This document shows, piece after piece, positions 1-20,310 of a DNA stretch of 64,000 nt. The notes under the pieces are model-generated. The model was not told the DNA's origin. It did no database searches and was given only the letters and a program-made list of their open reading frames with translations. The position numbers and the translations under genes were made by a program. The DNA comes from Glandiceps talaboti (lineage: Eukaryota > Hemichordata > Enteropneusta > Spengelidae), in assembly GCF_964340395.1 (NCBI RefSeq), contig NC_135557.1, forward strand, positions 26,070,114-26,134,113. Direction: 5' to 3'. Position 1 is the stretch's first letter, and every line of letters starts with the position of its first letter.

Positions 1-389
1 GACTATATTTATATCATTGTATATTACCTGTTCTAGACTATATTTATATCATTGTATATTACCTGTTCTAGACTATATTTATATCATTGTATATTACCTG
101 TTATAGACTATATTTATATCATTGTATATTACCTGTTATAGACTATATTTATATCATTGTATATTACCTGTTATAGACTATATTTATATCATTGTATATT
201 ACCTGTTATAGACTATATTTATATCATTGTATATTACCTGTTATAGACTATATTTATATCATTGTATATTACCTGTTATAGACTATATTTGTATCATTGT
301 ATATTACCTGTTATAGACTATATTTATATCATTGTATATTACCTGTTATAGACTATATTTATATCATTGTATATTACCTGTTATAGACT
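1..389. repeat. 35-bp minisatellite, about 11 copies
   Basis: Eleven near-identical 35-bp units run from the window edge to the first visible exon, so the array probably continues to the left. Copies differ by one or two bases (TTCTA versus TTATA, one ATA to GTA). Every unit ends in TTACCTGTTATAG, which resembles a 3' splice site, and the last one lies directly against the exon of the methyltransferase gene. Confidence 0.97.
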
Positions 390-3315
390 AAGACGTTCCA
401 GACTCCCTTCAAGCTACAGCCCTGGGCAGGAAGTGCCATCAAGGGAAACCGTGACGAAGAAGCTCGTCGATTAGTGCACTATCTCAGCCACAATCAAACA
501 TATTGCAATAATAATCGACGTATGGGTAATCCAGTTGGTGTAGATGGGGGGTGGGATGTCTGTTTTGATCCTGTATATGGTCTTGATTCCCATCAATGTA
601 TTGTCTACTCCATTGGGTAACTATTATACACTTATTTCCCTAATTGCCCATACCGGGGCACAGGGGCACGTATTATAGCTTAGATTGCCGTTTTCTTAAG
701 AAAATATCGTATGAATCCTGCTGCTACAAATGTATCAATCTCTATACTACTAGTGTTTTTCCTTACAGGTAGGAATATATAGTCAAAAGGTTGTTATATT
801 TAGCCTGTAGACCAGGAAAACAACAATCTAAGAAATATTACGCTCCTATATACCGGCACACTCGTAAACGTCTATCACGAGAGATGGTATACAGCAACTG
901 TTTTCCCAAGGCCGAAAACTGATGGAATTAATAGTTGCTACATTACAGCACAAGGGGCAACATGTCATTGTACTAGTGATGTGGTCACGATTGCATTTTC
1001 TGATTTTATTAGTTATAAAAGAGGTTACTGTAGATGTAAAATACATTGTGCACGACTATATTGACTTTCGATGTTAACATACAATGATAGCAATCAGCCC
1101 ACAAATCTGGTGCACTAAAATTGGGGCTAGTTGACATTGGGGCGAGTTGAATGGGACGAGATGGGATGACCTACGAAGTTCAGTTTGAGTGGTCTGAGGA
1201 TGAAGTAATTCTTCACCCTTCAGACCCGGCTTCGAGACTCGGTGTGGGGATGGCGATATGATGATACTCTAGGACAGAATCCTAAACGCGTACCAACCAC
1301 ATGTTCATTATCGCTCATTTTAGACACGTTATATTGATGTCTAGACCAATCAGATCTCTCAATTTGTGCCATCAATATATTTGTATAATATCTATTTGAC
1401 CCATATTTTAGATAAAGACAATTATATTTATGTCATGAAATTGCTTTAGTCGTAAATTCATGAAATATTTATTTGTGTGTTGTCATGTATATCAATTAAT
1501 ACGTAGAAAGGTTTTATTATCATGTTGTTTATATTGCTGGTCATCTCTCTATGTTATAATTGTGAATTTCTTTTAAAGTATATATAAGGATTGGTCATTT
1601 GATGAAGCAATGGCTGACTACGGCTGTGATGTGTTCTCCTTTGATCCTAGGTAATATTTAAACTAATTGCAACTCTATATATTATTGAATAAGATTAATA
1701 TGTACAATGTGTCACTTTATGCCTAATTTGAATGATGTCATTACTCTTATTTTCGGGAAGTCACGCTATTTAGAGGTACATGGTAAAATTGACTTTTTGT
1801 GACTTTAAAACTGGTCATGGACATCAACTGACTAGAATGAACTCAACCTTGCCTTCGTTCTCCTTTGAACAACATTTGATAATTCTGTATTCTTTTGTTT
1901 TATTTTGTGTTTAGTATACACCAACTCAACCACAAACATAGCAAAAAGGTTTGGTTTTATAATTTTGGAATAATGGGTGAGAATAACGACAAATATTATG
2001 GTACAGGGATGGACAACATGTCATCATGGTGGAAAGTACGAACTCTGGAGGGTCTCATGGCGGAAATGGGCCATCTAAATGTATGTGTAAACGTGCATTA
2101 TCAATCTGATTATTCAAATCAGCTGTAGATGTCGATTAATCGTTCATTGTTATTTTACCTTGGTAGTTTTGCTTCAATCATAGACCCTATGGTGTAGGGT
2201 CTATGCTTCCTTCGTGATACATGTTTACGTTTTCGTCTTGATGGTATAGAGGAGGCAGCCATCCAGATGAAAACGTAAACATGTATCACAAAGGTCAATT
2301 GAAGCAAATATACCGAGGTAAAATAACAACGAACGATTAGCCGACCTCAACATCAGATTTTACTCAGATTGGTGAATTAAATGCATTTATATCATTGATA
2401 ATCAAAGAATCTTGTATCTAATGTAAGTTTAAAAGTGGTCATGGATGGTTCTGATCGTAACACCTTTAAAATGATTCCACTGTCGATCAGCTTAATAAAA
2501 GAAAAAGAAAAGTAACTATTTTTGTATGTACATATTTGTTACAGCTCAAATTCATAGTCATACTGTGTGACTTAGAAATGCCAGAAGGATACTCCATTCA
2601 TCAATTTCTTACAATTGTTGAGTTATAAATAGACTTGGTCTATGTTGTATTAACTCGTTCTTTTCTAAAGTTGAAAAAAATAGTAAAGTTGTTTTCTGTA
2701 GATGATTCTGTTTGTCTTAGTTTTGTGTTTTGTTTGTAATTTGTTTTAGTTTTGTGTTTTGTTTGTAATTTGTTTTGTGATTTATTCCTTTCTTTCTTCC
2801 AGTTCTTTTATTAATAAACAATCTAAAATAAATACCCATTCCTCATCAATATGCCCCACACATTGTACATATAGGTTATTATTCTTATTTTATTTGATAT
2901 GACATAGTTTTGAAATGCACTAAACATTACCGTTCTTTCTATTGTTCAGCATAAGATAGATGTTCTAAAGATGGATATTGAGGGTGGTGAATGGCAAGTA
3001 CTGTATGAGATGCTGTCTAGAGGTACCCTTCAATATGTCAAAGTGCTGGTCTTTGAAGTCCATATGTGGACACCAACAAAAGGCAAAGAGAAGGATGAAC
3101 TAAGACACAAATACAGTACGTTAAAATGGTTAGAAATGCAGGGGTTCAAGATGTGGAATTGGCAAGATGACTTTTACAAACATGTACAATTAGGAGAAAA
3201 GTTGTTCAAATCAGAAGCATGTTGCTATGAGCAACTCTGGCTGAATACCAGGTTCAGCAGCTGGTGGGGTAGTCATAGCAATCAAAAGATTCTATCAAGA
3301 AGCAGTACAACTTGA
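387..3315 (+). CDS. METTL24-like methyltransferase, 3' four exons (5' end outside window)
   Basis: Exons: 387 (or 402) to 616, 1579-1650, 1915-2080 and 2950-3315 (TGA). Splice phases join cleanly (GG/T, AG/T, phase 0). The protein reads through GGWDVCFDP, SIGIYKDWSFDEAMADYGC, FSFDPS, WWKVRTLEGLMAEMGH and IDVLKMDIEGGEWQVL. These are the hallmarks of the METTL24/Methyltransf_22 family of probable SAM-dependent methyltransferases: a D-E-A-M-A-x-x-G-C-x-V-x-x-F-D-P strand-loop and an acidic D-I-E-G-x-E-W motif. The substrate is unknown for the family. About 280 residues are visible and the N-terminal part, normally with a signal anchor, is missing. Two in-frame acceptors 15 nt apart (before 387 and before 402) are possible for the first exon. 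The C-terminus ends in a short Ser-rich tail after the conserved WLNTRF. The gene converges on CFAP91. Confidence 0.85.
1121..1175. repeat. GGGGCGAGTTGA-type motif in intron
   Basis: Two successive GGGGC(G/T)AGTTGA-like words followed by GGGACGAGATGGGATGACC lie in the first visible methyltransferase intron. From memory, similar words occur in dispersed repeats of several marine invertebrates. No element ends can be drawn here. Confidence 0.3.
2102..2371. mobile_element. Foldback element (MITE-like), about 270 bp
   Basis: An imperfect inverted repeat has arms of roughly 120 nt. The left arm (CAATCTGATTATTC, then CGATTAATCGTTC, then TATTTTACC) matches the reverse complement of the right arm, and the centre is near 2240-2255. 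The left arm carries an extra small palindrome (ATAGACCCTATGG...GGGTCTATG, about 2180-2207) that the right arm lacks. It begins about 20 nt after the splice donor of the third visible methyltransferase exon. No coding capacity is seen. It is probably a non-autonomous DNA element, but no clear target-site duplication was found. Confidence 0.75.
2609..2875. mobile_element. Partial copy of the 56.4-kb MITE family
   Basis: The words AGACTTGGTCTATGTTGT near the left and TTATTAATAAACAATC...AAATAAATACCCATTCCTCATCAATATG near the right match the right half of the inverted-repeat element at 56429-56781. The middle is expanded by a twice-repeated TTTAGTTTTGTGTTTTGTTTG segment. It is a degraded, one-armed copy in the same intron as the 2102 foldback. 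Confidence 0.6.
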
Positions 3316-3960
3316 AGTCAATATAATATTCAATCTATTATCAAATGTTTTGTACAGAACATTTTTTTTTTCTTTTTTAGAAATAATTTTATGTATCTCT
3401 ATTTCTCAGATTGACACTGCATCTATAAGTTAGCTTATGCTTGTATTTGGAGAACAGAAAAAAGAACTAGTTAAATGAATACGCTTCTCATAAAACTTAA
3501 GACACAGAAGTAAGGATGAAGTAAATTTCATTAATACATAAATTTGACTTTTTCCCAAAAATGTAGCTAATTTGTGCTTGTCTAATTTGTAATTAGTCAA
3601 AAAAGGGGTTTTACAGCTATGAATAAACAGTGAAGAATAAGATAGTTTAGTTTTATTTGAATTGAAAGACAAGAAGTATCATGTTTATAGACTGTAAATA
3701 CACACATGTACATGTAGGCTGTCAACAGTCGTCTTGACTCTTTTGTCATTTAGCTTTAATACCATTGTTGCTGAAATAAATAGAATTAAACATAACATGG
3801 TGTGGACATTCCATGAAGTCAAGATTATATTTTTATGTGTTTGAATCCTCAGTTATCATGACTGAGTAGTGCGTGTTCTGTTGTACATTGTACATGTTGA
3901 CTATTAGATTGTATGTTATAAGTTATGTATTTGCACACAATTAGTATTTAAATAAAACAT
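3316..3960 (+). other. 3' UTR of METTL24-like gene with polyA signals
   Basis: No coding potential follows the stop. AATAAA hexamers lie at 3775-3780 and 3951-3956; the second is the likelier end. The 3' end of CFAP91 on the other strand begins about 430 bp further on. Confidence 0.6.
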
Positions 3961-4013
3961 ATTACAGGTTTTTTAGGAATACAACAAAATATAATCTGTC
4001 TGAATACAGACTA

Positions 4014-4133
4014 ATGTACATGTACACACACATGCACACACACAGACAGACACACACACAGACAGACAGAGACACACACACACCAACAGACACGCACAGA
4101 CACAGACACAGCCACACAGACAGACACACACAC

Positions 4134-4179
<46 letters not shown>

Positions 4180-4182
4180 CTA
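4014..4182. repeat. (CA)n/(CAGA)n microsatellite
   Basis: Mixed ACAC and CAGACAGA tracts end in an uninterrupted CAGA run. They lie in the gap between the two convergent genes. The open frame across it is an artefact of the repeat. Confidence 0.95.
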
Positions 4183-4390
4183 TTATTACCTCAGATAAAG
4201 CTTCTCATCTTTTGATATAATGTGAGCTTATAGATTGATCAATAAATTACAAGATGACAATTAATAGTCATGTGAGGGCATGCTTCACACACCAAATTAG
4301 TATAGTGTATTCAAGGTTTAGAAGAGTAAATCCTTTGGAAGATTATTTCATACAAGAAATACACCATACACTATTTTATGCAAATCAGTC

Positions 4391-5164
4391 TTTATTTACA
4401 TAAAATCTTGTCTGTCAATAACACACAATATCACAGTGACATGAATATAATGCATTCTCATCAATATTCATGATACAAACTTAGGAAATTTTAAAATGTA
4501 TATTTACACTTTTGTGGTGTCAATACCTCGTTTTGTCAACTCAGTCAATTAAAACAGTCTTTCCATGAAGACTGGAAGTTGGTCAAATCTCTCTGAGTTC
4601 TCAAGTCATTTCACTAGGGTTTCCAACAAAATTACTGTATAACATACGTACACAAGGAACTTAGTGAGTTTTTGCAGACCTTTTCTTAGTTTAAAACTAA
4701 ATGTACGTAAACCTTAGTAAAAACACTAAAATATCAGTAGTAATGATTTTTTTTACAATTCTCCAAAGACCCACTCTCATTTTGACTTATCTACAATAAA
4801 CACATGACAAGGGAATAAAACAAATAAATTACCTTTTTTTTGAAAACGAAAAGCACTTTATTTTGTTCCAAAAGCAGCAAAAAGATATTTTGAAGTACAG
4901 GGTAAGATGGAATTCAGGAAAACATGACAACTCCTTCAATTTTTCTTCTGTATGATAACTTTTTTTAAAGTAAATTTCAATGTTTTATCAGTCTCAAACT
5001 TATTTACAGTCACAACCGTAGTAATACAAGCATTCTTTCATCTCCAAGGAGGAAAATTCCTTTTTGTTTATTTCTCTTGGAAAACAATATCTTACAGTTG
5101 ATGAAAATTACAAAATGTACAGTTCTTTCATTATTGCGGTTCCTTCATGATATAATATCGTACT

Positions 5165-5198
<34 letters not shown>

Positions 5199-5250
5199 AT
5201 AGGTATGACGGTGTGCAATGAATGTCATGTTTACAAAGAAGTGATTTATG
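4391..5250 (-). other. CFAP91: CFAP91 3' UTR
   Basis: On the minus strand an AATAAA signal (TTTATT at 4391-4396 on plus) lies about 860 nt past the CFAP91 stop. The stretch has no open frame of interest and contains a (TG)n run at 5166-5196. Confidence 0.55.
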
Positions 5251-15039
<9,789 letters not shown>

Positions 15040-15310
15040 CTTTGTTATCTTATCTAACTACGGACACACATTAAATGAGGCAAACTGCCCAGTTTGAGCA
15101 AAATCGGCAGGTGTTTTGACGATCTTGATGGCTGCTTCTACGACCTTATCTCTTTGCTTATTCGCAATGAAGCCATAGCAACCTACGCATGCGTAGTATG
15201 ATCACAGTAGAATCGCGCAGAATCTCGCCAAATAACGCGTAATTCACGTTGTCTTCCAGTACAGGTGAAAGTGAGCCAACGACCAGGGCCGGAGCATTAA
15301 TCCACAGGTA
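15040..15310. promoter_or_regulatory. Probable shared promoter region, CFAP91 (-) and CARD gene (+)
   Basis: The CFAP91 start codon is at 15039 on the minus strand, and CpG dinucleotides are locally richer here than in the flanks. A donor-like CAG/GTAACG at 15305-15306 on the plus strand could end a non-coding first exon of the CARD gene, whose coding exon opens with an acceptor at 16787. This is inference; no TATA box was identified. Confidence 0.3.
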
Positions 15311-15888
15311 ACGGTCATTTTGACCGGTATATTTTATCGTAAACGCCATACAGAGTGTTACACCATACTTTTAATGACTAGATGATATACTGTGTTTATT
15401 ATTTTATACTTTTTCATCGACAACTACCGAATTATAACTAACCGCACCCAGCTGGTGGGCCCATCATAAATCATCGTGTTGTTGTTGTTAAAACTTACAC
15501 CAACAATTATGAAATAATATGATAAAATATTATATTATTTGACAAATTTGAAATATATACGATTTCCCTCACTCTTTATATCGAAAAATCGCATTAACTT
15601 TTCTTAGATTAAAAATGTTTTCCAAGTAAATGACATTTATAATTGTTTATTTTTATACTAGACGTGTACACTTTCAATGTTGTCTTTGTTGTACGTCCGT
15701 CCGTCCTTGCATGACTCACCACACGTAACTGTGTCCTGTTAGTACCATTGTCTATATTTAGGAAGGATTTCATGTGATGTAATGCATCCATGGCCCATAC
15801 AAGGCAATCTTGCCCGTCACAGTGTGTGCGGTTTGTAACATTTCATATGTGAGCACAAACCATATTAACAGGTGTCAAACTTGTTCGT

Positions 15889-16270
15889 AAGGCCAAATAA
15901 AAAAAACTGTGTGGTTCCGATTACGCTCAATTGTAGAATAGGCGGGGTAGGTAGATTTTTTATTTTATTTTATTATATATTTTTTTCATGTGTGAGTAAC
16001 TAATTCATGTTTGCCATTATTTTCCGTGTGGTCTCTGTGTTGTGTATTTCTTCTTATCAGATGTAAGTCATTACAGATTGGAGGAATACTTTTATATTGT
16101 CTTTTTTAGTTGATGTCAGTTTCAACATCCACTATTTCTCAAAGGACTTCACAGTTTTGGGGATTTTATTAATTTTTTCTTGAATACATAACAAAAAGTT
16201 TAGGGTTGGCAGTGAAAAACTAGGTGGGGGTCGGGTAATCGGAACCAAACAATTATTTTTTTAGGCCTAA
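15889..16270. mobile_element. Non-autonomous DNA element with TIRs, about 380 bp
   Basis: The left end AGGCCAAATAAAAAAAACTG then TGTGGTTCCGATTAC is matched by the reverse complement of the right end GTAATCGGAACCAAAC... TTTTTTTAGGCCT, giving terminal inverted repeats of about 33 nt with a few mismatches. The interior is AT-rich and non-coding. The target-site duplication is unclear. Confidence 0.7.
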
Positions 16271-16603
16271 TATGATGTAAAAAAACTCCAGCAGGGGTGA
16301 GTAAATCCATCTAAAATCTGGTGGTTCCTGATACTGTCACTAAAAAAATCCAGTTGTCGAACAGCCAAATCTAGTGGGTTTGATTTGAATCTACATAATA
16401 ATCTTTGGACTTTAGCAAAGGTTTTTGAAACAGCAAATAGTACTACCTAGTATGACTCCAGTACCGATTTAATCTCTTCACACTTCACACTGTCAATATC
16501 ACATAACTGGCATTATAAAATAAGATGTAACTATTACTCTCCTCAGATAAATGATAAAAATATTAAAATATTCAAGGTTAACACGGTGGGGGAGGGGCAG
16601 TGG

Positions 16604-16622
16604 CAGTGGGGGGGGGGGGGGT
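16604..16622 (+). repeat. G-rich run
   Basis: A run of about 13 G follows GGGGGAGGGGCAGTGGCAG in the stretch before the CARD gene coding exon. Confidence 0.9.
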
Positions 16623-16810
16623 AATCCCAATCGTGAAGTTTTTCTGAGCCTGTTTATATGTAAGTTTAAATTATCATTATGTTTTACAGTATTGGTTTCC
16701 CAGAAAGGATCAGTCCAAGTTGTAGAATTTCTTGTTTATATTTTGTATTTAAAATACATTTGTTTTCATTGTATTCACCTCATTCAGGTTACTGAAAGGT
16801 ACCCACCAAG

Positions 16811-17407
16811 ATGGAAGCAAAACACAGAGAGAAGCTACGCATTCACAGAGAGAGATTCGTTGAAGAATTAAATGTTGATCATGTTATTCTATATCTCAAT
16901 CGAATTGTTTTATCAGAATTTGAGGTCGACAAAATCTACGCATGTAGGGAGCCCGAAAATCGTGTACGAAAGTTGTTGGATTTGCTTCCAACGAAAGGAC
17001 CATTGGCTTTCCAACATTTTAAATTCTCACTGAAGGATAGGTACCCACATTTGATGGAATTGCTAAATGACACAGCTGTCATAAAACATCGTGATGATAC
17101 AAGCCAGGATGAATGTCAGCGTTTATTTCTACATCGCGATACACTGATTCGTGACCTTGATATGGATAATCCAGCAATAACGCAGTATTTACTGATGGAA
17201 GGAGTTTTAACTTATGCTGATTTTGACAAGATAAGAAGTGCTGCAAATAAAAGTGATAAGGCAAGAGTATTAATTGACTGTCTTCCATTCAGAGGGGCAC
17301 ACGCTTACAAACATTTTATCCTGGCAATCAAGGAAAACCAGCCGAATATTATGAAGATGCTTGAGAATACCAAGATTGATCCAGATATTGAAGATACATA
17401 CATGTAA
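16811..17407 (+). CDS. Tandem CARD-domain protein (198 aa)
   Basis: The coding part is a single exon with an ATG in good context (CCAAGATGG), preceded by a 3' splice site (CTCATTCAG before 16788), so a 5' non-coding exon exists upstream. The protein is two death-fold CARD modules back to back. CARD1 is about residues 8-88 (HRERFVEEL, SEFEVDKIYA, RVRKLLDLLPTKGPLAFQHF). CARD2 is about residues 100-185 (HRDTLIRDL, ADFDKIRSAA, ARVLIDCLPFRGAHAYKHF). Each shows the helix 3-4 LLxLLPxxGxxAFxxF-like signature. No caspase, NACHT, LRR or kinase part follows; the stop comes 14 residues after CARD2. CARDs form filaments or adaptors in apoptosis and innate immunity. A CARD-only protein would act as adaptor or decoy, which is inference. 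Spliced forms with further domains cannot be excluded. Confidence 0.85.
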   Translation: MEAKHREKLRIHRERFVEELNVDHVILYLNRIVLSEFEVDKIYACREPENRVRKLLDLLPTKGPLAFQHFKFSLKDRYPHLMELLNDTAVIKHRDDTSQDECQRLFLHRDTLIRDLDMDNPAITQYLLMEGVLTYADFDKIRSAANKSDKARVLIDCLPFRGAHAYKHFILAIKENQPNIMKMLENTKIDPDIEDTYM

Positions 17408-17701
17408 TAGGAGACATACACACTGGGTAATACAGTGGCAGATGAACACAATGTTTGTTGTCATTTTTCCAAACCATTGAAAAAGAAAGGTAGAAATCTG
17501 GTAAAATTTATGCAGTTATATTGACATTTACAATGAAAATTTTCAGCTTGATAACATCTATGCACTTATGGAAAATGAGAGGGGCTCCCTCAGGGGAATT
17601 CAGTGATATGTAGTTTTCTATACATAAAACAATAATGTCAATATTATATCATCATTTCCCTTAACAAACAGATAAAATGTAGACATGTACAGGTATAATT
17701 A

Positions 17702-18088
17702 TGTCAAGTTAGTTGGGGAGGGGTGTTTGCATGACTTGGTTGGGGGAGGGGTGTTTGCATGACTTGGTTGGGGGAGGGGTGTTTGCACGACTTGGTTGGG
17801 GAGGGGTGTTTGCATGACTTGGTTGGGGGTTGGTGTTTGCTTGGTTGGGGGTTGGTGTTTGCACAACTTGGTTTGGGGAGGGGTGTTTGCACATCTTGGT
17901 GGGGGGAAGGGTGTTTGCATGAATTGGTTGGGGGTTGGTGTTAGCACGACTTGGTTGGGGGAGGGGTATTTGCATGAATTGGTTGAGGGAGGGGTGTTTG
18001 CATGAATTGGTTGGGGGAGGGGTGTTTGCACGAATTGGTTTGGGGAGGGGTGTTTGCATGAATTGGTTGGGGGAGGGGTGTTTGTCCA
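17702..18088 (+). repeat. G-rich 28-bp minisatellite, about 13 copies
   Basis: Units resemble CATGAATTGGTTGGGGGAGG plus GGTGTTTG. Each carries a TTGGGGGAGGGG block, so the plus strand has many G-runs able to form G-quadruplexes. It lies in the presumed 3' UTR or flank of the CARD gene, about 300 nt past its stop. Confidence 0.95.
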
Positions 18089-18394
18089 ACTTGTAACAAA
18101 AGTGCCAGTACTTGTAATTGTTAATTTCCCATCATGCATAGCAATGTTAATACAACTGACTCATTTATTTTATTGCTTTCAGTACATAAGTGTGAGAGTC
18201 ATTAGCATAGGTCAGAGGTCAGACTAACAGCCTGTACAGACATTCATATTGTTACATCCAATCTTGCAACAAAACATATTAAAAATGATAATCATTGTGA
18301 TCTTTTGATATGTGTTATTACACACTTGACAATTGACTATCCTTTAATACTGATTTTAAATGTCACTTATTATTTTATACTCCTCTGAGAATAG

Positions 18395-18480
18395 TCTGTA
18401 AGGTACGCCGTAACGGGGTGCCCTCACACATGTGACTAGTCCGTAAGGGTTTGCCATGACAGGGTGCCCTTACACATCTG
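18395..18480 (-). repeat. Two degenerate units related to the 26.8-kb minisatellite
   Basis: On the minus strand it reads TGTGTGAGGGCACCCCGTTA then CGGCGTACCTTAC, very close to the 48-bp unit of the array at 26770-27285 but in opposite orientation and 8 kb away. A second, more diverged unit follows. Confidence 0.8.
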
Positions 18481-18764
18481 CCTAATTTTGACATTGAGAG
18501 GTGTCTGTATCATAATCGATTAACTTTTATTTCCAAAGTGTAGTTTTTTTTACTGATATCCGAGACAAATGTATCGTGAATTATTTGTAATTTTTCATTT
18601 CAAATGTGAACAAATAGGGTAGAAGGCCTACCAACTTTATGACAGCAAAGTTTATCATGTGCGTTCCAGTTTTACTTGAAATAATACTTTATACATATAT
18701 AGATTAACATCAAACAAGCAACAATCATTATTGTTTTGTCTGTTGTAGCAAAGACAGGATTGGT

Positions 18765-19065
18765 AGCTGACTAGCAGTCAAAGTTTAAACCAGATAAGCT
18801 TATAGTAGAACACCTGTCTGGTTTGACCCCTGGGGTTTGGCCACAGGTACTCATGAAGTAACTATATCATTAAGATCTATGCAAATGAGGTCACCAGGCC
18901 GAATAGTTAGTTATTTAGTTACTCCATCATGCCAACCATTGAGTTACACAGCAACTCTGTAATTCGACATTTATCCTGACAGACTCACTTAGCATAGATT
19001 GCTATAGCAACTTAACAAGTTCCTATGGACCGAGTTTGACTGCCAGTCTGTCATGGAGGCTGTAA
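18765..19065. mobile_element. Possible inverted-repeat element
   Basis: TAGCAGTCAAAGTTTAAACC near the left and GGACCGAGTTTGACTGCCAG near the right are roughly inverted, with internal inverted words around ATCTATGC and TAGTTACT. It is weak and no clear ends are seen. Confidence 0.3.
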
Positions 19066-19196
19066 TAGGTATTTATAAATGTTAGTATATGTAAGGAAAT
19101 AGAGGCTGCTATATTTGATTTACATTGCAGATTGATCTTTATACATGTCATAGCAATACTATATTATTTTATCATCTACATCATAATTTAGTCTTG

Positions 19197-19202
19197 AATA
19201 AA
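19197..19202 (+). terminator. Candidate polyA signal for the CARD gene
   Basis: AATAAA is the first canonical hexamer I saw downstream of the CARD stop. If used, the 3' UTR is about 1.8 kb and includes the G-rich array. Confidence 0.3.
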
Positions 19203-19564
19203 ACAGGATGCCTTGCCCACTTTCCACCTTGAAGTGTTCTATTTGTATCTGTCCAGTATTTAGGCATACACTCATTGTAAAATAGTTTATTGAGAACAAA
19301 CCTTTGATTACCATGGTAACAAATATTGTTTGCATTGATTGGCTAGCGTAGTATGGACAGTATGAATGAAAATGCTATTGCAGTATAATGTTTGTTTCTC
19401 CTACAACATAGACAACAGTTCAAGTTCAAAATATACAAAGTTATGTATCCACAGGGTTAGAATGTTACTGTTATCTTTATCATGTATTTTTATAGGGTTA
19501 GTACAGAAAAGTGAATTGAATTGAAAGAAAACTTATCCATTAGTTTAATAGGAGAGTTAGCCTG

Positions 19565-19700
19565 TTTACTGTGCTGTTGAGATACATCATTTAATAGCTG
19601 GTTGTACCTCCTAGCCCTTGTAATCAACACAATTATGAGGGCTAGGAGGTATGACCATGCTAATGATGTATCTCAACAGCACATTAAACAGACTATAGGA
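19565..19700. mobile_element. Foldback element, arms about 60 nt
   Basis: GTGCTGTTGAGATACATCAT on the left pairs with ATGATGTATCTCAACAGCAC on the right, and TACCTCCTAGCCCT pairs with AGGGCTAGGAGGTA. The outer words GCCTGTTTA and TAAACAGAC also pair. The loop is about 18 nt. It is non-coding and MITE-like. Confidence 0.75.
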
Positions 19701-20119
19701 AAGTAGGTTTACAATGAAACTAACTAAGCTGTAAGTGTGTGATGTAGACTCTGTAACTTTATAATATGAAGTACTCATATTTTCCATCTATAACTATTTT
19801 TACTTTAGCCTATAACTTGGACTGACACAACTACATTGAATCAGAGCTCCTAACTGCCATTTCAATTTTTAAATTTCCATTGAGACAAGAGAAATTAAAA
19901 ACAAAAATAATGATATGATAATAATACATTCTTATCAGTGCATTACACAACAGCCTCAATGCACTTTACAGCACTAAACAAAGAAAAAGCATCACGAAGG
20001 GTTAAAGTGTAAAAATGTCCGACATAAAACAGAGAGACCTTAAAAACTGTTAAAACCTAATATCCAAGATGAAATTTAAACAAAGGAGGACCTTAACAAC
20101 TTATAAAAACTATCACAAT

Positions 20120-20310
20120 GCCAAGTAAAATGGCAGGTAGGATAGCTAGCTGAAATAGTGGTTGTGTCAATCCTTATAGATTATAGGTAGGCTATCCTAA
20201 CTGACTTTTTGAATTTTTAAATTTTCACTCTATTCCCTAAAAATTCAATATGTCAGTTAGGATAGCGGAATAGTTGTCGTGATAGCCGTTCTCAAGTCTA
20301 TAGGTAGGCT
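20120..20310. repeat. Local duplication with an internal hairpin
   Basis: GGCTATCCTAACTGAC (about 20190) and GTCAGTTAGGATAGC (about 20251) form a 15-nt perfect hairpin. The surrounding GGATAGC...GAAATAGTGGTTGTG and GGATAGCGGAATAGTTGTCGTG look like two copies of one segment. Confidence 0.55.

Noticed and set aside
19925-20060. Possible dispersed repeat with TCAATGCACTTTACAGCAC
   Set aside because: The words resemble a common invertebrate repeat, but ends and a second copy could not be found in the window.
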